Of a stretch of 64,000 bases of DNA, positions 1-8,989 are shown piece after piece. The position numbers and the translations under genes were made by a program. Numbering within the stretch: the first letter of the stretch is position 1; each line of letters begins with the position of its first letter. The notes below the pieces were generated by a model, which was not told the origin of the DNA, searched no databases, and saw only the letters and a program-made list of their open reading frames with translations. The DNA comes from Merdiplasma sp905207905. GTDB taxonomy: Bacteria; Bacillota; Clostridia; Lachnospirales; Lachnospiraceae. The DNA lies in the NCBI GenBank assembly GCA_902475025.1, contig CABRXX010000006.1, positions 6,063 through 70,062 of the forward strand. The letters are read 5' to 3'.

Positions 1-383
1 AAGCTATGGAGCTTGGATCTCGCATCTTGGGGGCCAAAGTTCATTTCGTGCTTTCGAACTGGTGGGATCCTATACCGGAAACTTTGATGGATCAGATCTT
101 TGATGAAGTTCCGTTTCCAGGATGGGCACTGGAACATGCAGCAGTTACAGAGACTTCGCTGATGATGTATTTTGCACCGGAGCTTGTGAGGGAAGATCGA
201 ATTGTTCCTGTGGTCCCGCTGGTTCCAGCGGCATATACAGAGTATCCGGTACGTGCAGGGGTGATTAATGAGAGCGGAGTGTTAGCAAGTGCGTATTCTT
301 CCTCTGCTCAAAAAGGGAGATTGATTGTGGAAACGGTTCTCCCAAGATTGAGGAAGATTGCAGAAGAAGTATTTTACAGGTGA
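1..383 (+). CDS. Creatininase-family hydrolase, C-terminal part (cut by window start)
   Basis: The reading frame is open from the first bases, so the true start lies outside the window; about 127 codons remain. The visible part matches the C-terminal half of the creatininase (creatinine amidohydrolase) family: an HA...ETS block (EHAAVTETSLMM) followed by a proline/valine-rich stretch and a closing segment ending in AQKGRLIVETVLPRL, which resembles the last helix of the family. The N-terminal metal-binding EQHGPHLP and NGH motifs would be upstream and cannot be checked. Family members hydrolyse cyclic amides or, in the Thermotoga inositol pathway (IolN), a cyclic diketone. It precedes a sugar ABC transporter by 57 bases and probably belongs to the same operon, so a role in ring opening of a keto-cyclitol is more plausible here than creatinine breakdown. 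That substrate is inference. Confidence 0.72.
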   Translation, partial: AMELGSRILGAKVHFVLSNWWDPIPETLMDQIFDEVPFPGWALEHAAVTETSLMMYFAPELVREDRIVPVVPLVPAAYTEYPVRAGVINESGVLASAYSSSAQKGRLIVETVLPRLRKIAEEVFYR

Positions 384-440
384 CGTTTCGTAAAATTTAG
401 TGTCGGGTGTGGCACTGTTTAATAAAAGGAGGAAAGCAAA

Positions 441-1388
441 ATGAAAAGAATCGTAGCACTGGTAATGGCAGGATGTATGGCAGGCGGTATGGCAACTTGC
501 GCAGCAGCGGAAGAACCCTTGAAGGTTGGTTTTAGTTTGCCGGCAATGACGTTTCCTTTTTATGTTCGTATGTATGAGCAGATGGAAGAGGAGGCAAAGG
601 AGAGAGGATGGGAACTGTCTTTTGTAGATGGCAACTTGGATGCCGGGACACAGATGAATGGCCTTCAGGACATGATCAATAATGAAGTGGATGTGATTGT
701 GGCGGCTTCCTGGTACATTGATGCATTGACCGATATCTTTGTACAGTGTGAGGAAAAAGGAATTGCAGTATTTCTAATGGATAATATGGTGATCCCGGAT
801 GAATGTGAGAATGCGATCACCTTTACCACCGGCACGGACAACTATGATGCGGGTGTTGTGGGAGGAACCTGGTATGCGGATTATCTGAAAAAGAACCAGC
901 GGGATTCTGTTAATATTGTGACTATGGCTCAGTGGAGTGAGCAGACCACCAAACGTGCGACTGGTTTTATTGACGCTTTGAAAGAAAACGGAATCGAAGT
1001 AAATGAACGGAACTCTTATAATGCAGGAAAACGGGAAACAGCAATGACCTGCATGGAAGATGCCCTGACGGCCTATGATGATCTGACAGTTGCATACGGC
1101 TGCAGCGCACAGGATTCTCTTGGCGCTTACGATGCTACCGCAGGTGCAAACAGAAGTGAAGTGGAGATTTTTGGTTTTGACGGTGAGGATGAGGAACTGG
1201 AGCTGATTGATAAAGGAACAAACTACATTGCAACGATTACTCAGGATCCCAAAGGACAGGCTTCTTTGTTGGCAGATAACCTGGACAAATATCTGGCCGG
1301 CGAAACCATCGAACAGATTCAGAAGACTCCGGCAGGAGTATATTGTGCCGAGGGACAGTTAACTGGCGCGGAAATCATGGGAGAATAA
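441..1388 (+). CDS. Sugar ABC transporter substrate-binding protein (type 1 periplasmic fold)
   Basis: A 315-residue extracytoplasmic binding protein of the ribose/galactose class. It has a short Sec-type signal (about residues 1-23, ending CAAAEE). A cysteine at residue 13 follows VMAG, so a poor lipobox is possible but less likely. The mature part opens with the typical first strand (LKVGFSLPAMTFPFYVRMYE), then the repeated strand-helix pattern with DGNLDAGTQMNGLQDM and a late FGFDGEDEELELI strand. A strong ribosome site (AAAGGAGG) lies at 427-434. The ATPase and permease genes follow directly, so it is the ligand-binding part of one importer. The ligand cannot be named from sequence; the downstream catabolic genes suggest a cyclitol or uncommon sugar. 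Confidence 0.9.
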   Translation: MKRIVALVMAGCMAGGMATCAAAEEPLKVGFSLPAMTFPFYVRMYEQMEEEAKERGWELSFVDGNLDAGTQMNGLQDMINNEVDVIVAASWYIDALTDIFVQCEEKGIAVFLMDNMVIPDECENAITFTTGTDNYDAGVVGGTWYADYLKKNQRDSVNIVTMAQWSEQTTKRATGFIDALKENGIEVNERNSYNAGKRETAMTCMEDALTAYDDLTVAYGCSAQDSLGAYDATAGANRSEVEIFGFDGEDEELELIDKGTNYIATITQDPKGQASLLADNLDKYLAGETIEQIQKTPAGVYCAEGQLTGAEIMGE

Positions 1389-1495
1389 GCTTATCGGAAG
1401 AGCTTCTGGGGAACGGAAGAGAGCATTGAGAGAGGGGGAGGGGGATGCAAAATACGAATCCCCAGTCCTCCTAAGGACTGAAAGGGGGCAGCGAT

Positions 1496-2995
1496 ATGCC
1501 GGATACAGTAGAAATCCTGAAACTGACCGGAATTAACAAGGAGTTTCCTGGTGTGAAGGCGTTGACAGATATTAGTTTTTCTCTTCGCAAAGGCGAGGTT
1601 CACGCGTTAGTAGGGGAAAACGGAGCAGGAAAGTCAACGCTGATGAAAATTTTATCAGGTGCATATACGAAAGACAGTGGGGTGATTGAGTTTGAAGGGA
1701 AACAGGTGGAAATCACATCACCAAAGTTTGCAGAAGAGATGGGAATTGCCACTATTTATCAGGAATTAAATCTGATCCGCAGAATTACCGTGGCAGAGAA
1801 TGTGTATTTGGGCAGATACCCCAGAAAGAATGGATTGATTGACTGGAATCAGGTCAATCGAAAAGCAAAGGAGCTTTTCGAAAGCTTTGACATTGATATT
1901 GATGTGAGGAAGCAGCTGCGCAGCATCAGTATTGCAGAGCAGCAGATTGTAGAAATTATTAAGGCGGTTAGCATGAATGCGAAAGTAGTGATTATGGACG
2001 AACCTACATCCTCACTGACTACTAGGGAGACGGAAATCTTATTCCGCATTATTCGTACTTTAAAAGAAAGAGGAACAGCAATTATCTTTATCACACACAG
2101 GCTGGATGAGATTTACCAGATCTGTGACAGAATGACCATCATGCGGGACGGCTGCTATGTGGGTACCAGAGACGTGGCAACCATCACCAAGGCAGAGATG
2201 ATTGCTATGATGATTGGACGTGAGTTAAAGCAGCAGTATCCCCCGAGAAATTTTGAACCAGGAGAAGTTGTTTTTGAGGCAAGGCATCTGGATGATGGAG
2301 GCTATCGTGTAAAGGACGTATCCTTCCGTGTTCGGGCCGGAGAGGTTTTGGGATTTGCCGGACTGGTAGGCGCAGGCAGAACGGAAACGATGCGGTTGAT
2401 ATTTGGAGCGGATAAAAGGGCAGGAGGACAGATCTTTATTGATGGGAAAGAGGTAAAGATAGAAAGTCCCAGAGATGCCATTGCAAATAAAATTGGATTT
2501 GTGACAGAAAACAGAAAAGAAGAGGGACTCTTCCTGCGCACCAGCGTGCGTATGAATACCGTGATGGTTGCGCTGAAAAAAATTCTGAGAATGAATCTGT
2601 TTTTTGATTTCAGGAAAGAAAAAGAGATCGCAGAGGATTATGTAAAGAAATTAAATACTGTAACGCCTCATGTAAACCAGCGGGTGATGTTTTTAAGCGG
2701 TGGGAATCAGCAAAAAGTGGTTCTTGCAAAATGGTTATTTTCTGATTCCAGAATCATTATTTTTGACGAGCCTACCAGAGGAATCGATGTGGGAGCAAAA
2801 AGGGAAATTTATGAGATTATTAATCAGTTGGCAGCGGAGGGGAAGGTAGTAATTGTGGTTTCTTCAGAAATGGAGGAAGTTATGGGGATTACAGACCGGA
2901 TTCTGATCATGCATGAAGGCAAAATTGCTGGTGAACTTACGAAAAACGAATATTCTCAGGAAACCATCACGGAATATGCAGTAGGAGGGAAATAA
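1496..2995 (+). CDS. Sugar ABC transporter ATP-binding protein (RbsA/MglA type, two ATPase halves)
   Basis: At 499 residues this has the usual length for the duplicated ATPase of ribose/galactose/xylose importers. The first half has a good Walker A (GENGAGKST, residues 40-48), a family-typical degenerate signature (ISIAEQQIVEI) and Walker B (VVIMDEPTSSL). The second half has a degenerate Walker A (GLVGAGRTE) but a full LSGGNQQKVV signature and IIIFDEPTRGIDVG. This asymmetry is normal for the family. The start is preceded by AAAGGGGG, 8 bases upstream. The stop is separated from the permease start by only 2 bases, which indicates translational coupling. It powers import together with the binding protein at 441 and the permease at 2998. 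Confidence 0.95.
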   Translation: MPDTVEILKLTGINKEFPGVKALTDISFSLRKGEVHALVGENGAGKSTLMKILSGAYTKDSGVIEFEGKQVEITSPKFAEEMGIATIYQELNLIRRITVAENVYLGRYPRKNGLIDWNQVNRKAKELFESFDIDIDVRKQLRSISIAEQQIVEIIKAVSMNAKVVIMDEPTSSLTTRETEILFRIIRTLKERGTAIIFITHRLDEIYQICDRMTIMRDGCYVGTRDVATITKAEMIAMMIGRELKQQYPPRNFEPGEVVFEARHLDDGGYRVKDVSFRVRAGEVLGFAGLVGAGRTETMRLIFGADKRAGGQIFIDGKEVKIESPRDAIANKIGFVTENRKEEGLFLRTSVRMNTVMVALKKILRMNLFFDFRKEKEIAEDYVKKLNTVTPHVNQRVMFLSGGNQQKVVLAKWLFSDSRIIIFDEPTRGIDVGAKREIYEIINQLAAEGKVVIVVSSEMEEVMGITDRILIMHEGKIAGELTKNEYSQETITEYAVGGK

Positions 2996-2997
2996 AG

Positions 2998-3957
2998 ATG
3001 CAGAAAAACAGTCCTATTAAAAAAATTGCCAAGATTGCGAATGATATGGGGGCGTGGCTCCTGATCATCGTAGTAGCACTTTTTCTTACATTTACAACCG
3101 ATAAATTTTTAACCGCGGACAATATTTTAAATGTTCTTCGTCAGACAGCGGTGACAGCGATTACAGCCCTGGGGGCGTCCTTTGTAGTACTGGGAGGAGA
3201 GATTGATCTGAGTACTGGTATGGCATCCACACTGGCAGGATGCAATGCAGCACTGTTAATGACAAAACTGAACTTTGGCGTAATTCCTTCCATCATTGTT
3301 GCTGTGTTGATTGGTTGCCTTTGCGGTATGGTTACAGGATTGATTGTTACATATTTTAAAATTTCATCCTTCATGGCCAGTTTGGCTATGCAATATATCA
3401 TTCAGGGTATTATTTTGATCACTACAAACAGTATGCCCATCACAGGACTTCCGGACAGCTTCATGGTTCTTGGGCGGGGATATGTGGGCAATTTTCTTCC
3501 GGTACCCATTATCATTATGGCAATTTTCTTTATTGTCGGAGCGATCCTTTTAAAGTACACCATTTTTGGACGTGGCGTTATGGCGATCGGTGAAAATGCA
3601 GAGGCAGCCAAGTTGTCAGGATTGAATGTCAATTTGACAAGAGTGGCCATGTTTGTAGTGTGCGGTTTTTGTTCTGCATTTGCAGGAATCGTACAGGCTT
3701 CGCGTATGTCTTCCGGTCAGCCCTCTTCCGGTACAGACCTGTCTTTGCAGGCACTGGCAGCCGTATATATCGGAGGTACGTTTAAAGGCAATATGCTCAA
3801 TACCCTGGCCGGTGCTTTGGCATGGGGATTTGTAAACAACGGTATGAACCTGCTGGGGGTCAACGCATATTGGCAGAAGGTGGTTCTCGGTGTCGTGATT
3901 ATCGTGGCAGTTGGATTTGATATTTTCCGGGCTAAGATGAGTACTGCAAAACACTAA
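2998..3957 (+). CDS. Sugar ABC transporter permease (RbsC type)
   Basis: A 319-residue hydrophobic protein of the branched-type sugar permease family. About eight to ten membrane segments are visible, starting at residues 17-35 (GAWLLIIVVALFLTF). Two family landmarks are present: the GGEIDLSTGMASTLAG block near residues 66-80, and the cytoplasmic coupling loop IGENAEAAKLSGLNV, which contacts the ATPase. It follows the ATPase gene by 2 bases and would form a homodimeric pore with it. No extra domains are seen, in contrast to the second permease of this class at 44909. Confidence 0.94.
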   Translation: MQKNSPIKKIAKIANDMGAWLLIIVVALFLTFTTDKFLTADNILNVLRQTAVTAITALGASFVVLGGEIDLSTGMASTLAGCNAALLMTKLNFGVIPSIIVAVLIGCLCGMVTGLIVTYFKISSFMASLAMQYIIQGIILITTNSMPITGLPDSFMVLGRGYVGNFLPVPIIIMAIFFIVGAILLKYTIFGRGVMAIGENAEAAKLSGLNVNLTRVAMFVVCGFCSAFAGIVQASRMSSGQPSSGTDLSLQALAAVYIGGTFKGNMLNTLAGALAWGFVNNGMNLLGVNAYWQKVVLGVVIIVAVGFDIFRAKMSTAKH

Positions 3958-4052
3958 TGAAAGGCAGGTAAACTCATACGAAAAGCCTTGCAATAAAAGT
4001 TGAAAAATGAAAAGAAGTTATTATTTTTCTTAAAATATAGGAGGAAACAGAA

Positions 4053-4940
4053 ATGAAAGTTGCTTACACTGCATGGACCTGGCTTCAAGATGAATACAAT
4101 AACTGGGCACCGCCCAGTCCTTATCCGAAACGGGATTTTGAACAGTCTTTGAGAGATTTAAAAGACTGTGGATATCAATATATGGAGAATTTTAATGTCG
4201 TTGCAGATATTTATGAAAACGATAAGGAAGAATTTGATGCGCTGATGGAGAAATACGGAATTGAGTTTTCCTGTATTTACACTTACCTTACCGATAATCT
4301 GGAAAAAGATCTAAAGATTGGTGAGCGCTGTGCAAAATTTGCAAAAGAGCATAATTTTTCAATCATGAATCTGGAGATGCCAAGAAAGAAAATCGGACAG
4401 CCGTTGGATGAAGAGACAATGCTTGGGGTATGCAGAGCAGCGGATGAGATGGCGAAGGTCTGTAAAAAGTATGGTCTGCAGATGAATATGCATCCTCATT
4501 GGGGTACTTATGTGGAAACAGAAGCACAGATTGATTTTTTCCTGGAGCATGTAACAGAGGATATGAAACTCTGTCTGGATACTGCCCATACGACGCTTTG
4601 CGGGATGGAACCAAAATATCTGTATGACAAATATTTATCTGCAGGAAAAGTGGGATACGTTCATCTGAAAGATATTTCCGGGGCACCGGGAGAAGAAAGA
4701 GACTGCGTGGGCAAGATGGTTCAGGATCCAGAGTTGTATCGGGTAGCAGATCCAGCCTATCCACCCAGAAGATTCCGCGCACTGGGACAGGGAATTGTAG
4801 ATTTTCCAGGTATCCTGGAAGTTTTGAAAAAACATGGCTATGACGGATTTTTGACCGTAGAGTTGGACTTTAACCGGGTCAATAATTATGAATCAGCAAG
4901 AACATCCAGAAAATATATCAAAGATATGCTTGGGCTGTAA
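4053..4940 (+). CDS. Sugar phosphate isomerase/epimerase-like TIM-barrel protein
   Basis: A 295-residue member of the xylose-isomerase-like TIM barrel family (AP endonuclease 2 fold). Visible landmarks are the probable metal-ligand positions: NLEMPRK, MHPHWGTY, LCLDTAHTTLCG, YVHLKDI and a C-terminal TVELDFNR. Proteins of this type include inosose dehydratase (IolE), IolH and the Thermotoga epimerase IolO. The gene has a clear AGGAGG site 7 bases before the start and lies 95 bases after the permease. Together with the dehydrogenase at 5774 and the hydrolase at the window start it suggests a pathway through a keto intermediate. The exact reaction cannot be told from the sequence alone. Confidence 0.85.
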   Translation: MKVAYTAWTWLQDEYNNWAPPSPYPKRDFEQSLRDLKDCGYQYMENFNVVADIYENDKEEFDALMEKYGIEFSCIYTYLTDNLEKDLKIGERCAKFAKEHNFSIMNLEMPRKKIGQPLDEETMLGVCRAADEMAKVCKKYGLQMNMHPHWGTYVETEAQIDFFLEHVTEDMKLCLDTAHTTLCGMEPKYLYDKYLSAGKVGYVHLKDISGAPGEERDCVGKMVQDPELYRVADPAYPPRRFRALGQGIVDFPGILEVLKKHGYDGFLTVELDFNRVNNYESARTSRKYIKDMLGL

Positions 4941-4974
4941 AAAAGAAAGAACCAGAAGAAAGGAGGAAAGGAGT

Positions 4975-5718
4975 ATGAGAAAAGCGTATATTTTCTATGG
5001 AGGTTGGGATGGACACGAACCGGAACAGGTAAGCGCAAGATTTAAACGAATGTTGGAAGCGGAAAATTTTGATGTGGTTCGTGAAGATAATATGAACCGT
5101 CTGGATGATGAAGAATTTTTAAGATCTATGGATCTGATTATTCCGCTTTGGACGCAAGGGTATCTTGGCGATTGTAGATGTTTTCGTCTTTGTGATGCCA
5201 TTGCCTCCGGCGTTGGAATCGCAGGCTGCCATGGGGGAATGTGTGATGCGTTCCGTTGGAACATTGAGTATCAGTTTATGACAGGAAGCCAGTGGGTGGT
5301 TCATCCGGGTGATATCTGGTATCATCACTTATCTGATTTGGATCCGAAAAACATTGAGGAGGTAAATCGGGAGTATCCCAGCCCGGATGGTGCATTTGAG
5401 CGAGAATATGAGGTTCACTTTAAGAAAGGATGTTCTTCGCCTATCATTGAGGGTTTGGAAGATTTTAAAGTGAAGACAGAGCAGTATTATCTGCACCTGG
5501 ATCCCTGTGTCAATGTGCTGGCAACCACTCAGGTAGATACATTAGGACCGCATACGCCGAATGGGATTGTAGAGATGCCGGTGGCATACACAAAGCTGTG
5601 GGGAAAGGGAAGAGTGTTTTACACTTCCATGGGACATAAAGATAATATCTTTGATATTCCCTCTGTGGGAGAGATGGTTCGCCGCGGGTTTCTGTGGGCT
5701 GCAAGAAAAGAAAAATAG
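4975..5718 (+). CDS. ThuA-like domain protein
   Basis: The start is set at 4975 because a strong AGGAGGAAAGG lies just upstream; an earlier in-frame ATG at 4888 sits inside the preceding gene and has no such site. The 247-residue product shows the ThuA (trehalose utilisation) fold, a glutamine-amidotransferase-like alpha/beta domain: an opening strand AYIFYGGWDGHEP, a DLIIPLWTQG strand, the glycine-rich turn GVGIAGCHGGMCDAF, and a late RVFYTSMGHKDNIF. ThuA proteins occur with dehydrogenases and TIM-barrel isomerases in loci for disaccharides or keto-sugars, but their chemistry is not settled. The gene lies 34 bases after the isomerase, in the same operon. Confidence 0.85.
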   Translation: MRKAYIFYGGWDGHEPEQVSARFKRMLEAENFDVVREDNMNRLDDEEFLRSMDLIIPLWTQGYLGDCRCFRLCDAIASGVGIAGCHGGMCDAFRWNIEYQFMTGSQWVVHPGDIWYHHLSDLDPKNIEEVNREYPSPDGAFEREYEVHFKKGCSSPIIEGLEDFKVKTEQYYLHLDPCVNVLATTQVDTLGPHTPNGIVEMPVAYTKLWGKGRVFYTSMGHKDNIFDIPSVGEMVRRGFLWAARKEK

Positions 5719-5773
5719 GTTGTTTGTAAATTAAGAATATATTTAGAAAATTAGTCACAAGGAGGCTAAAATT

Positions 5774-6748
5774 ATGCTTGCAAAAGGTGTTTTTGTTACA
5801 GATTACATGAAATTAGGACTTATGGACTATGATGTTCCAGAGCCAAAGTGGAATAAAGTGATGGTAAAGACGAAAGCCTGCGGCGTATGCTGCTGGGATT
5901 CCTGGCTGTATCGGGGCGTGAATGCTCCAGGCCCTATGCCTTATGTGATTGGCCACGAGGGAGTTGGCATTGTAGAGAAGGTCGGAGAAGGTGTTACTTC
6001 TCTGAAAGTGGGAGACAAGGTATTTTGTGCTTCCGGATGCAATGAGATGATGTGCGAATATTTTACTGTTCCGGAGGATGGGCTGGTAAAACTGCCGGAT
6101 GACACAGAGGATTGGGCAAAAGCGGTATTGGAGCCCAACTGCTGTGTGGTAAACCTGTTAGATATTTCCCATATCAGGCCGGGGGATCATGTGGTGCTGG
6201 TGGGTGCCGGCTATATGGGATTAATGACTCTCCAGGGAATTATGAATGGCTCACCTGCTGGTCGTGTAACTGTATTTGAGCTTCGGGAAGACCGTAGAAA
6301 GATGGCAGAGGAATACCACCCCTATGAAGTGCTGGATCCGGAAAGTGAAGATGGAAAACGGGTGATTGCAGAAATTCAGGCAAAGGGAGGTGCAGATGTT
6401 TGCATTGATTTTGGGGCATCTGCTTCCGGTTTCCATTTAGCAGACTCTATGACCAAAGAAGCAGGAAAATTGATTGTTGGAAGTTTCCATCGCACAAAAT
6501 TGGAGTTTGACGGATCAAAATGGCACTTAGGCGGGCTGACAGTGTACAATTTGTCTCCCATGAGCAATGCGCATTATCGAGAAATTATTCCAAGAACTTA
6601 TGAATTGATCAAACGCGGTGTGTATGATCCCGCAAAATATATGACCCATACGGCTCATTACAAGGATGCGGAAGGCATGGAGTATCTGTTCCAGCGTGCA
6701 GTGGACAAGAAGGATGGATATATCAAGGGAGCAGTGTTGTTTGATTGA
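5774..6748 (+). CDS. Zinc-type medium-chain dehydrogenase
   Basis: A 324-residue medium-chain dehydrogenase of the alcohol/sorbitol/threonine dehydrogenase class. The catalytic zinc site is recognisable: ACGVCCWD (first Cys ligand), GHEGVG (His-Glu) and a later EPNCCV. The Rossmann dinucleotide turn is HVVLVGAGYMGLM. The usual four-cysteine structural zinc loop is missing: the segment after GDKVFC is very short (CASGCNEMMCEYF), which also explains the small size. The product probably oxidises a hydroxyl of the imported sugar or cyclitol with NAD(P). In the Thermotoga inositol pathway an analogous enzyme (IolM) makes the second keto group. A strong AAGGAGG precedes the start. Confidence 0.88.
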   Translation: MLAKGVFVTDYMKLGLMDYDVPEPKWNKVMVKTKACGVCCWDSWLYRGVNAPGPMPYVIGHEGVGIVEKVGEGVTSLKVGDKVFCASGCNEMMCEYFTVPEDGLVKLPDDTEDWAKAVLEPNCCVVNLLDISHIRPGDHVVLVGAGYMGLMTLQGIMNGSPAGRVTVFELREDRRKMAEEYHPYEVLDPESEDGKRVIAEIQAKGGADVCIDFGASASGFHLADSMTKEAGKLIVGSFHRTKLEFDGSKWHLGGLTVYNLSPMSNAHYREIIPRTYELIKRGVYDPAKYMTHTAHYKDAEGMEYLFQRAVDKKDGYIKGAVLFD

Positions 6749-6777
6749 TTAAATAGGTATAAGAATAAGACAAAAAC

Positions 6778-6809
6778 GGCAGGGCAGGAGGGGAACCGCT
6801 TGCCCTGCC
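6778..6809 (+). other. Intergenic stem-loop between the dehydrogenase and the next operon gene
   Basis: GGCAGGGCA at 6778-6786 pairs perfectly with TGCCCTGCC at 6801-6809 around a 14-base loop. No run of T follows, so it is not a classical terminator. It is more likely an mRNA-stabilising or processing structure that sets different levels of the genes on either side, or a leaky terminator. Confidence 0.55.
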
Positions 6810-6893
6810 AGGTGTTTGATCAATTACAGTATCAAATATATCTACCAAAATTAAGAAGAGTTGGAACACGCATCATATTGAGGAGGAAAAATT

Positions 6894-7751
6894 ATGTCAG
6901 GAAAATTTCCAAGAACGATGGTGGGTGGAGTATCCCTACCGCGGATGATTATTGGATGCAACTGGATTTCCGGTTTTAGCCACAGAAGTGCAGCAGGGGA
7001 TACTATGATCAGGGAACGCCATCATAGTCCCGAGAGTTCGGCGGCTATTTTTGAGACTTTTATGAACGAGGGGGTAAACGCAGTGCTGGGGCTGTTTGGA
7101 ACAGATCCCAATCTTCGGAAAGCAGTAGATCTGGCTCAGGAAAAAACGGGAAAAGAAATGATCATTATTGACGAGCCGATACTGAATATGGATGACACAC
7201 CGATGGCAAGACATGAGGCGGAGCTGGAAATTAAAGAATGTGCAAGGCGGGGAGCAAAATTTTGTCTGCCATTACATTCCTGTATCGAACAGTTAGTGAA
7301 TAAAAACACAGAAACTATGGATCGTCTGCCGGATTATCTGAAAATGATCCGTGACGCAGGGATGATTCCTGGTTTGTCTGCCCATATGCCGGAAGTGATC
7401 CAGTATGCAGATAAAAATGAATATGATGTGGAAACTTATATTCAGATTTTTAACTGCATGGGATTTTTAATGCAGGTGGAGATTGAAAGTGTGGCTAAGA
7501 TCATCCATGCTGCCAAGAAACCGGTGCTTACCATTAAACCCTGTGCAGCTGGAAGAACCACCCCCTATGTGGGGTTGAATTTCTGTTACAATACGATTCG
7601 TCCTCAGGATATGGTGGCAATCGGATGCTTTAACACGAATGAGGCGCTGGAAGATATGGAATATGCCAGAGCTGCGATTGAAAGACGGCTTCCAGACGTA
7701 TCTCATAGAAATAGTCCTTTATCTACCAGTGTGATAAAAGGATGCGTATAA
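6894..7751 (+). CDS. Conserved protein of unknown function, possibly TIM-barrel
   Basis: A 285-residue soluble protein that I do not recognise with certainty. The alternation of hydrophobic strands and helices (for example VNAVLGLFG, MIIIDEP, KFCLPLHS, GMIPGLSAHMP, KPVLTIKPCAAGRT, MVAIGCFNT) resembles a TIM barrel. The closing helix EALEDMEYARAAIERR is like the end of aldo-keto-reductase-like or aldolase-like barrels. No signal peptide or membrane segment is present. A strong AGGAGG lies just before the start. Its position between the dehydrogenase and the LacI regulator suggests it is a further enzyme of the same catabolic route, for example an aldolase or lyase step that is otherwise missing from the locus. 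Confidence 0.7.
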   Translation: MSGKFPRTMVGGVSLPRMIIGCNWISGFSHRSAAGDTMIRERHHSPESSAAIFETFMNEGVNAVLGLFGTDPNLRKAVDLAQEKTGKEMIIIDEPILNMDDTPMARHEAELEIKECARRGAKFCLPLHSCIEQLVNKNTETMDRLPDYLKMIRDAGMIPGLSAHMPEVIQYADKNEYDVETYIQIFNCMGFLMQVEIESVAKIIHAAKKPVLTIKPCAAGRTTPYVGLNFCYNTIRPQDMVAIGCFNTNEALEDMEYARAAIERRLPDVSHRNSPLSTSVIKGCV

Positions 7752-7795
7752 TCGTCATTCTTTGCCGGTAATTGGGGAAAATGAATAAGTGATAC

Positions 7796-7824
7796 TTGTG
7801 AGGCTATGTTTTTTAGGTTATAAT
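7796..7824 (+). promoter_or_regulatory. Promoter of the LacI-family gene
   Basis: TTGTGA (7796-7801) and a perfect TATAAT (7819-7824) are separated by 17 bases. It lies 39 bases before the regulator start, so the regulator and rbsD can be transcribed independently of the upstream operon. Confidence 0.65.
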
Positions 7825-7848
7825 TTTGTTACAAGTAGTACTTTTTTC

Positions 7849-7858
7849 GGGGGGGGGG
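7849..7858 (+). promoter_or_regulatory. Ten-G tract acting as ribosome binding site
   Basis: A run of ten G residues ends 4 bases before the ATG at 7863 and is the only candidate ribosome site for the LacI-type gene. Homopolymeric G runs of this length are prone to slippage. A change in length would alter ribosome-site strength or spacing rather than the reading frame. Confidence 0.6.
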
Positions 7859-7862
7859 TAAA

Positions 7863-8891
7863 ATGAGAGTAACGATAAAAGATATTGCAAGGGAGACCGG
7901 CTTGTCGCCAACGACAGTCTCTATTGTTTTAAATAATAAGCCTCACCGTTTGTCGGAAGAAACCAGGCAGAGAGTTTGGGAAATTGCAAAGAAAATGAAT
8001 TATCGCCCCAACAGTATGGCGGCCAGTTTAAAAACTAAAAAGACAAAAACGGTTGGGATGATTATATCTAGTTTTACGGATGCCTATTATGGTGAATTAG
8101 TAAGCGGCGCAGAGGAAAAATGTCTGCAGGAAGGTTATGCGCTGATTACCTGTACAGAGGATGCTTCCAATCCCCAATATATCAATTTGCTGATTGATAG
8201 AGGGGTTGACGGGATTATTCTTTCGGGAAGCGGTTTTTATCGTGATAAGAGACAGGAATTAGTAGAATATATTCAAAGCTTTGGGATTCCGGTTGTTTCA
8301 GCAGATTCTTTGATGCAGGCGGATAAAGTAATGAATGTTTGTTCTGACAACCTTTTAGGAGGCTATCGGGCAACTGCCCATTTGTTGGAATTGGGACATA
8401 CAAAAATTGGCTGTATTACCGGTCCTATTGAGCGAGAGGGCAATAATGGTTCTGCCAGCCGGAGATACCAGGGCTATCGAACAGCCCTGAAGGAATATGG
8501 CATTCCATTTCAGGAGCGTTATGTTGCGCATGGAGAATTTAATATAAGATCTGGGATGGAATGCACGCCGCACCTGATTGAACAGGGAGTTACAGCAATT
8601 GTTGCGGCCAATGACCTGTGTGCATACGGCATCTATAAATGGGCAAAAGAACACCACGTCCGTATTCCAGAGGACTGTTCTGTTATTGGATATGATGATA
8701 TTCAGTATTCAGATTTTTTTAATCCCAGTTTGACTACGATACGTCAGCCAGCTCACAAAGTGGGGTATGAGGCTGCCCGGAAAATTATAGAGTATACGGA
8801 TGACGGAGAGGGTTTCGTACAAGAAGATATCATTTATCAGCCGGAATTGATTATAAGAGAAAGTACCTGTGCGCCGGGAAAGGGCAGATAA
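7863..8891 (+). CDS. LacI-family transcriptional regulator
   Basis: A 342-residue regulator with an N-terminal LacI helix-turn-helix (residues 1-50: VTIKDIARETGLSPTTVSIVLNNK) and hinge region NYRPNSMAASLKT. A periplasmic-binding-like effector domain follows, with TVGMIISSFTDAYYGEL, GVDGIILSG and a C-terminal CSVIGYDDIQYSDFFNPSLTT. Such proteins bind palindromic operators and release them on binding a sugar or its phosphate. It has its own promoter and sits between the catabolic genes and rbsD, so it is the likely local regulator of the operon. No matching operator can be assigned because the operon promoter is outside the window. Confidence 0.93.
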   Translation: MRVTIKDIARETGLSPTTVSIVLNNKPHRLSEETRQRVWEIAKKMNYRPNSMAASLKTKKTKTVGMIISSFTDAYYGELVSGAEEKCLQEGYALITCTEDASNPQYINLLIDRGVDGIILSGSGFYRDKRQELVEYIQSFGIPVVSADSLMQADKVMNVCSDNLLGGYRATAHLLELGHTKIGCITGPIEREGNNGSASRRYQGYRTALKEYGIPFQERYVAHGEFNIRSGMECTPHLIEQGVTAIVAANDLCAYGIYKWAKEHHVRIPEDCSVIGYDDIQYSDFFNPSLTTIRQPAHKVGYEAARKIIEYTDDGEGFVQEDIIYQPELIIRESTCAPGKGR

Positions 8892-8989
8892 ATTTTGTCC
8901 TTTTGTTTGCAGATGAGGCGTAAAGAATGGATATGGATGGTTTTTTCTTGAAGGTTGCGTTTTGTTAGTATACATAGAAGGAGAAGGAT

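Noticed and set aside
4888..4974. Upstream extension of the ThuA-like protein
   Set aside because: It overlaps the preceding gene and is lysine/arginine-rich; the start at 4975 has a strong ribosome site.
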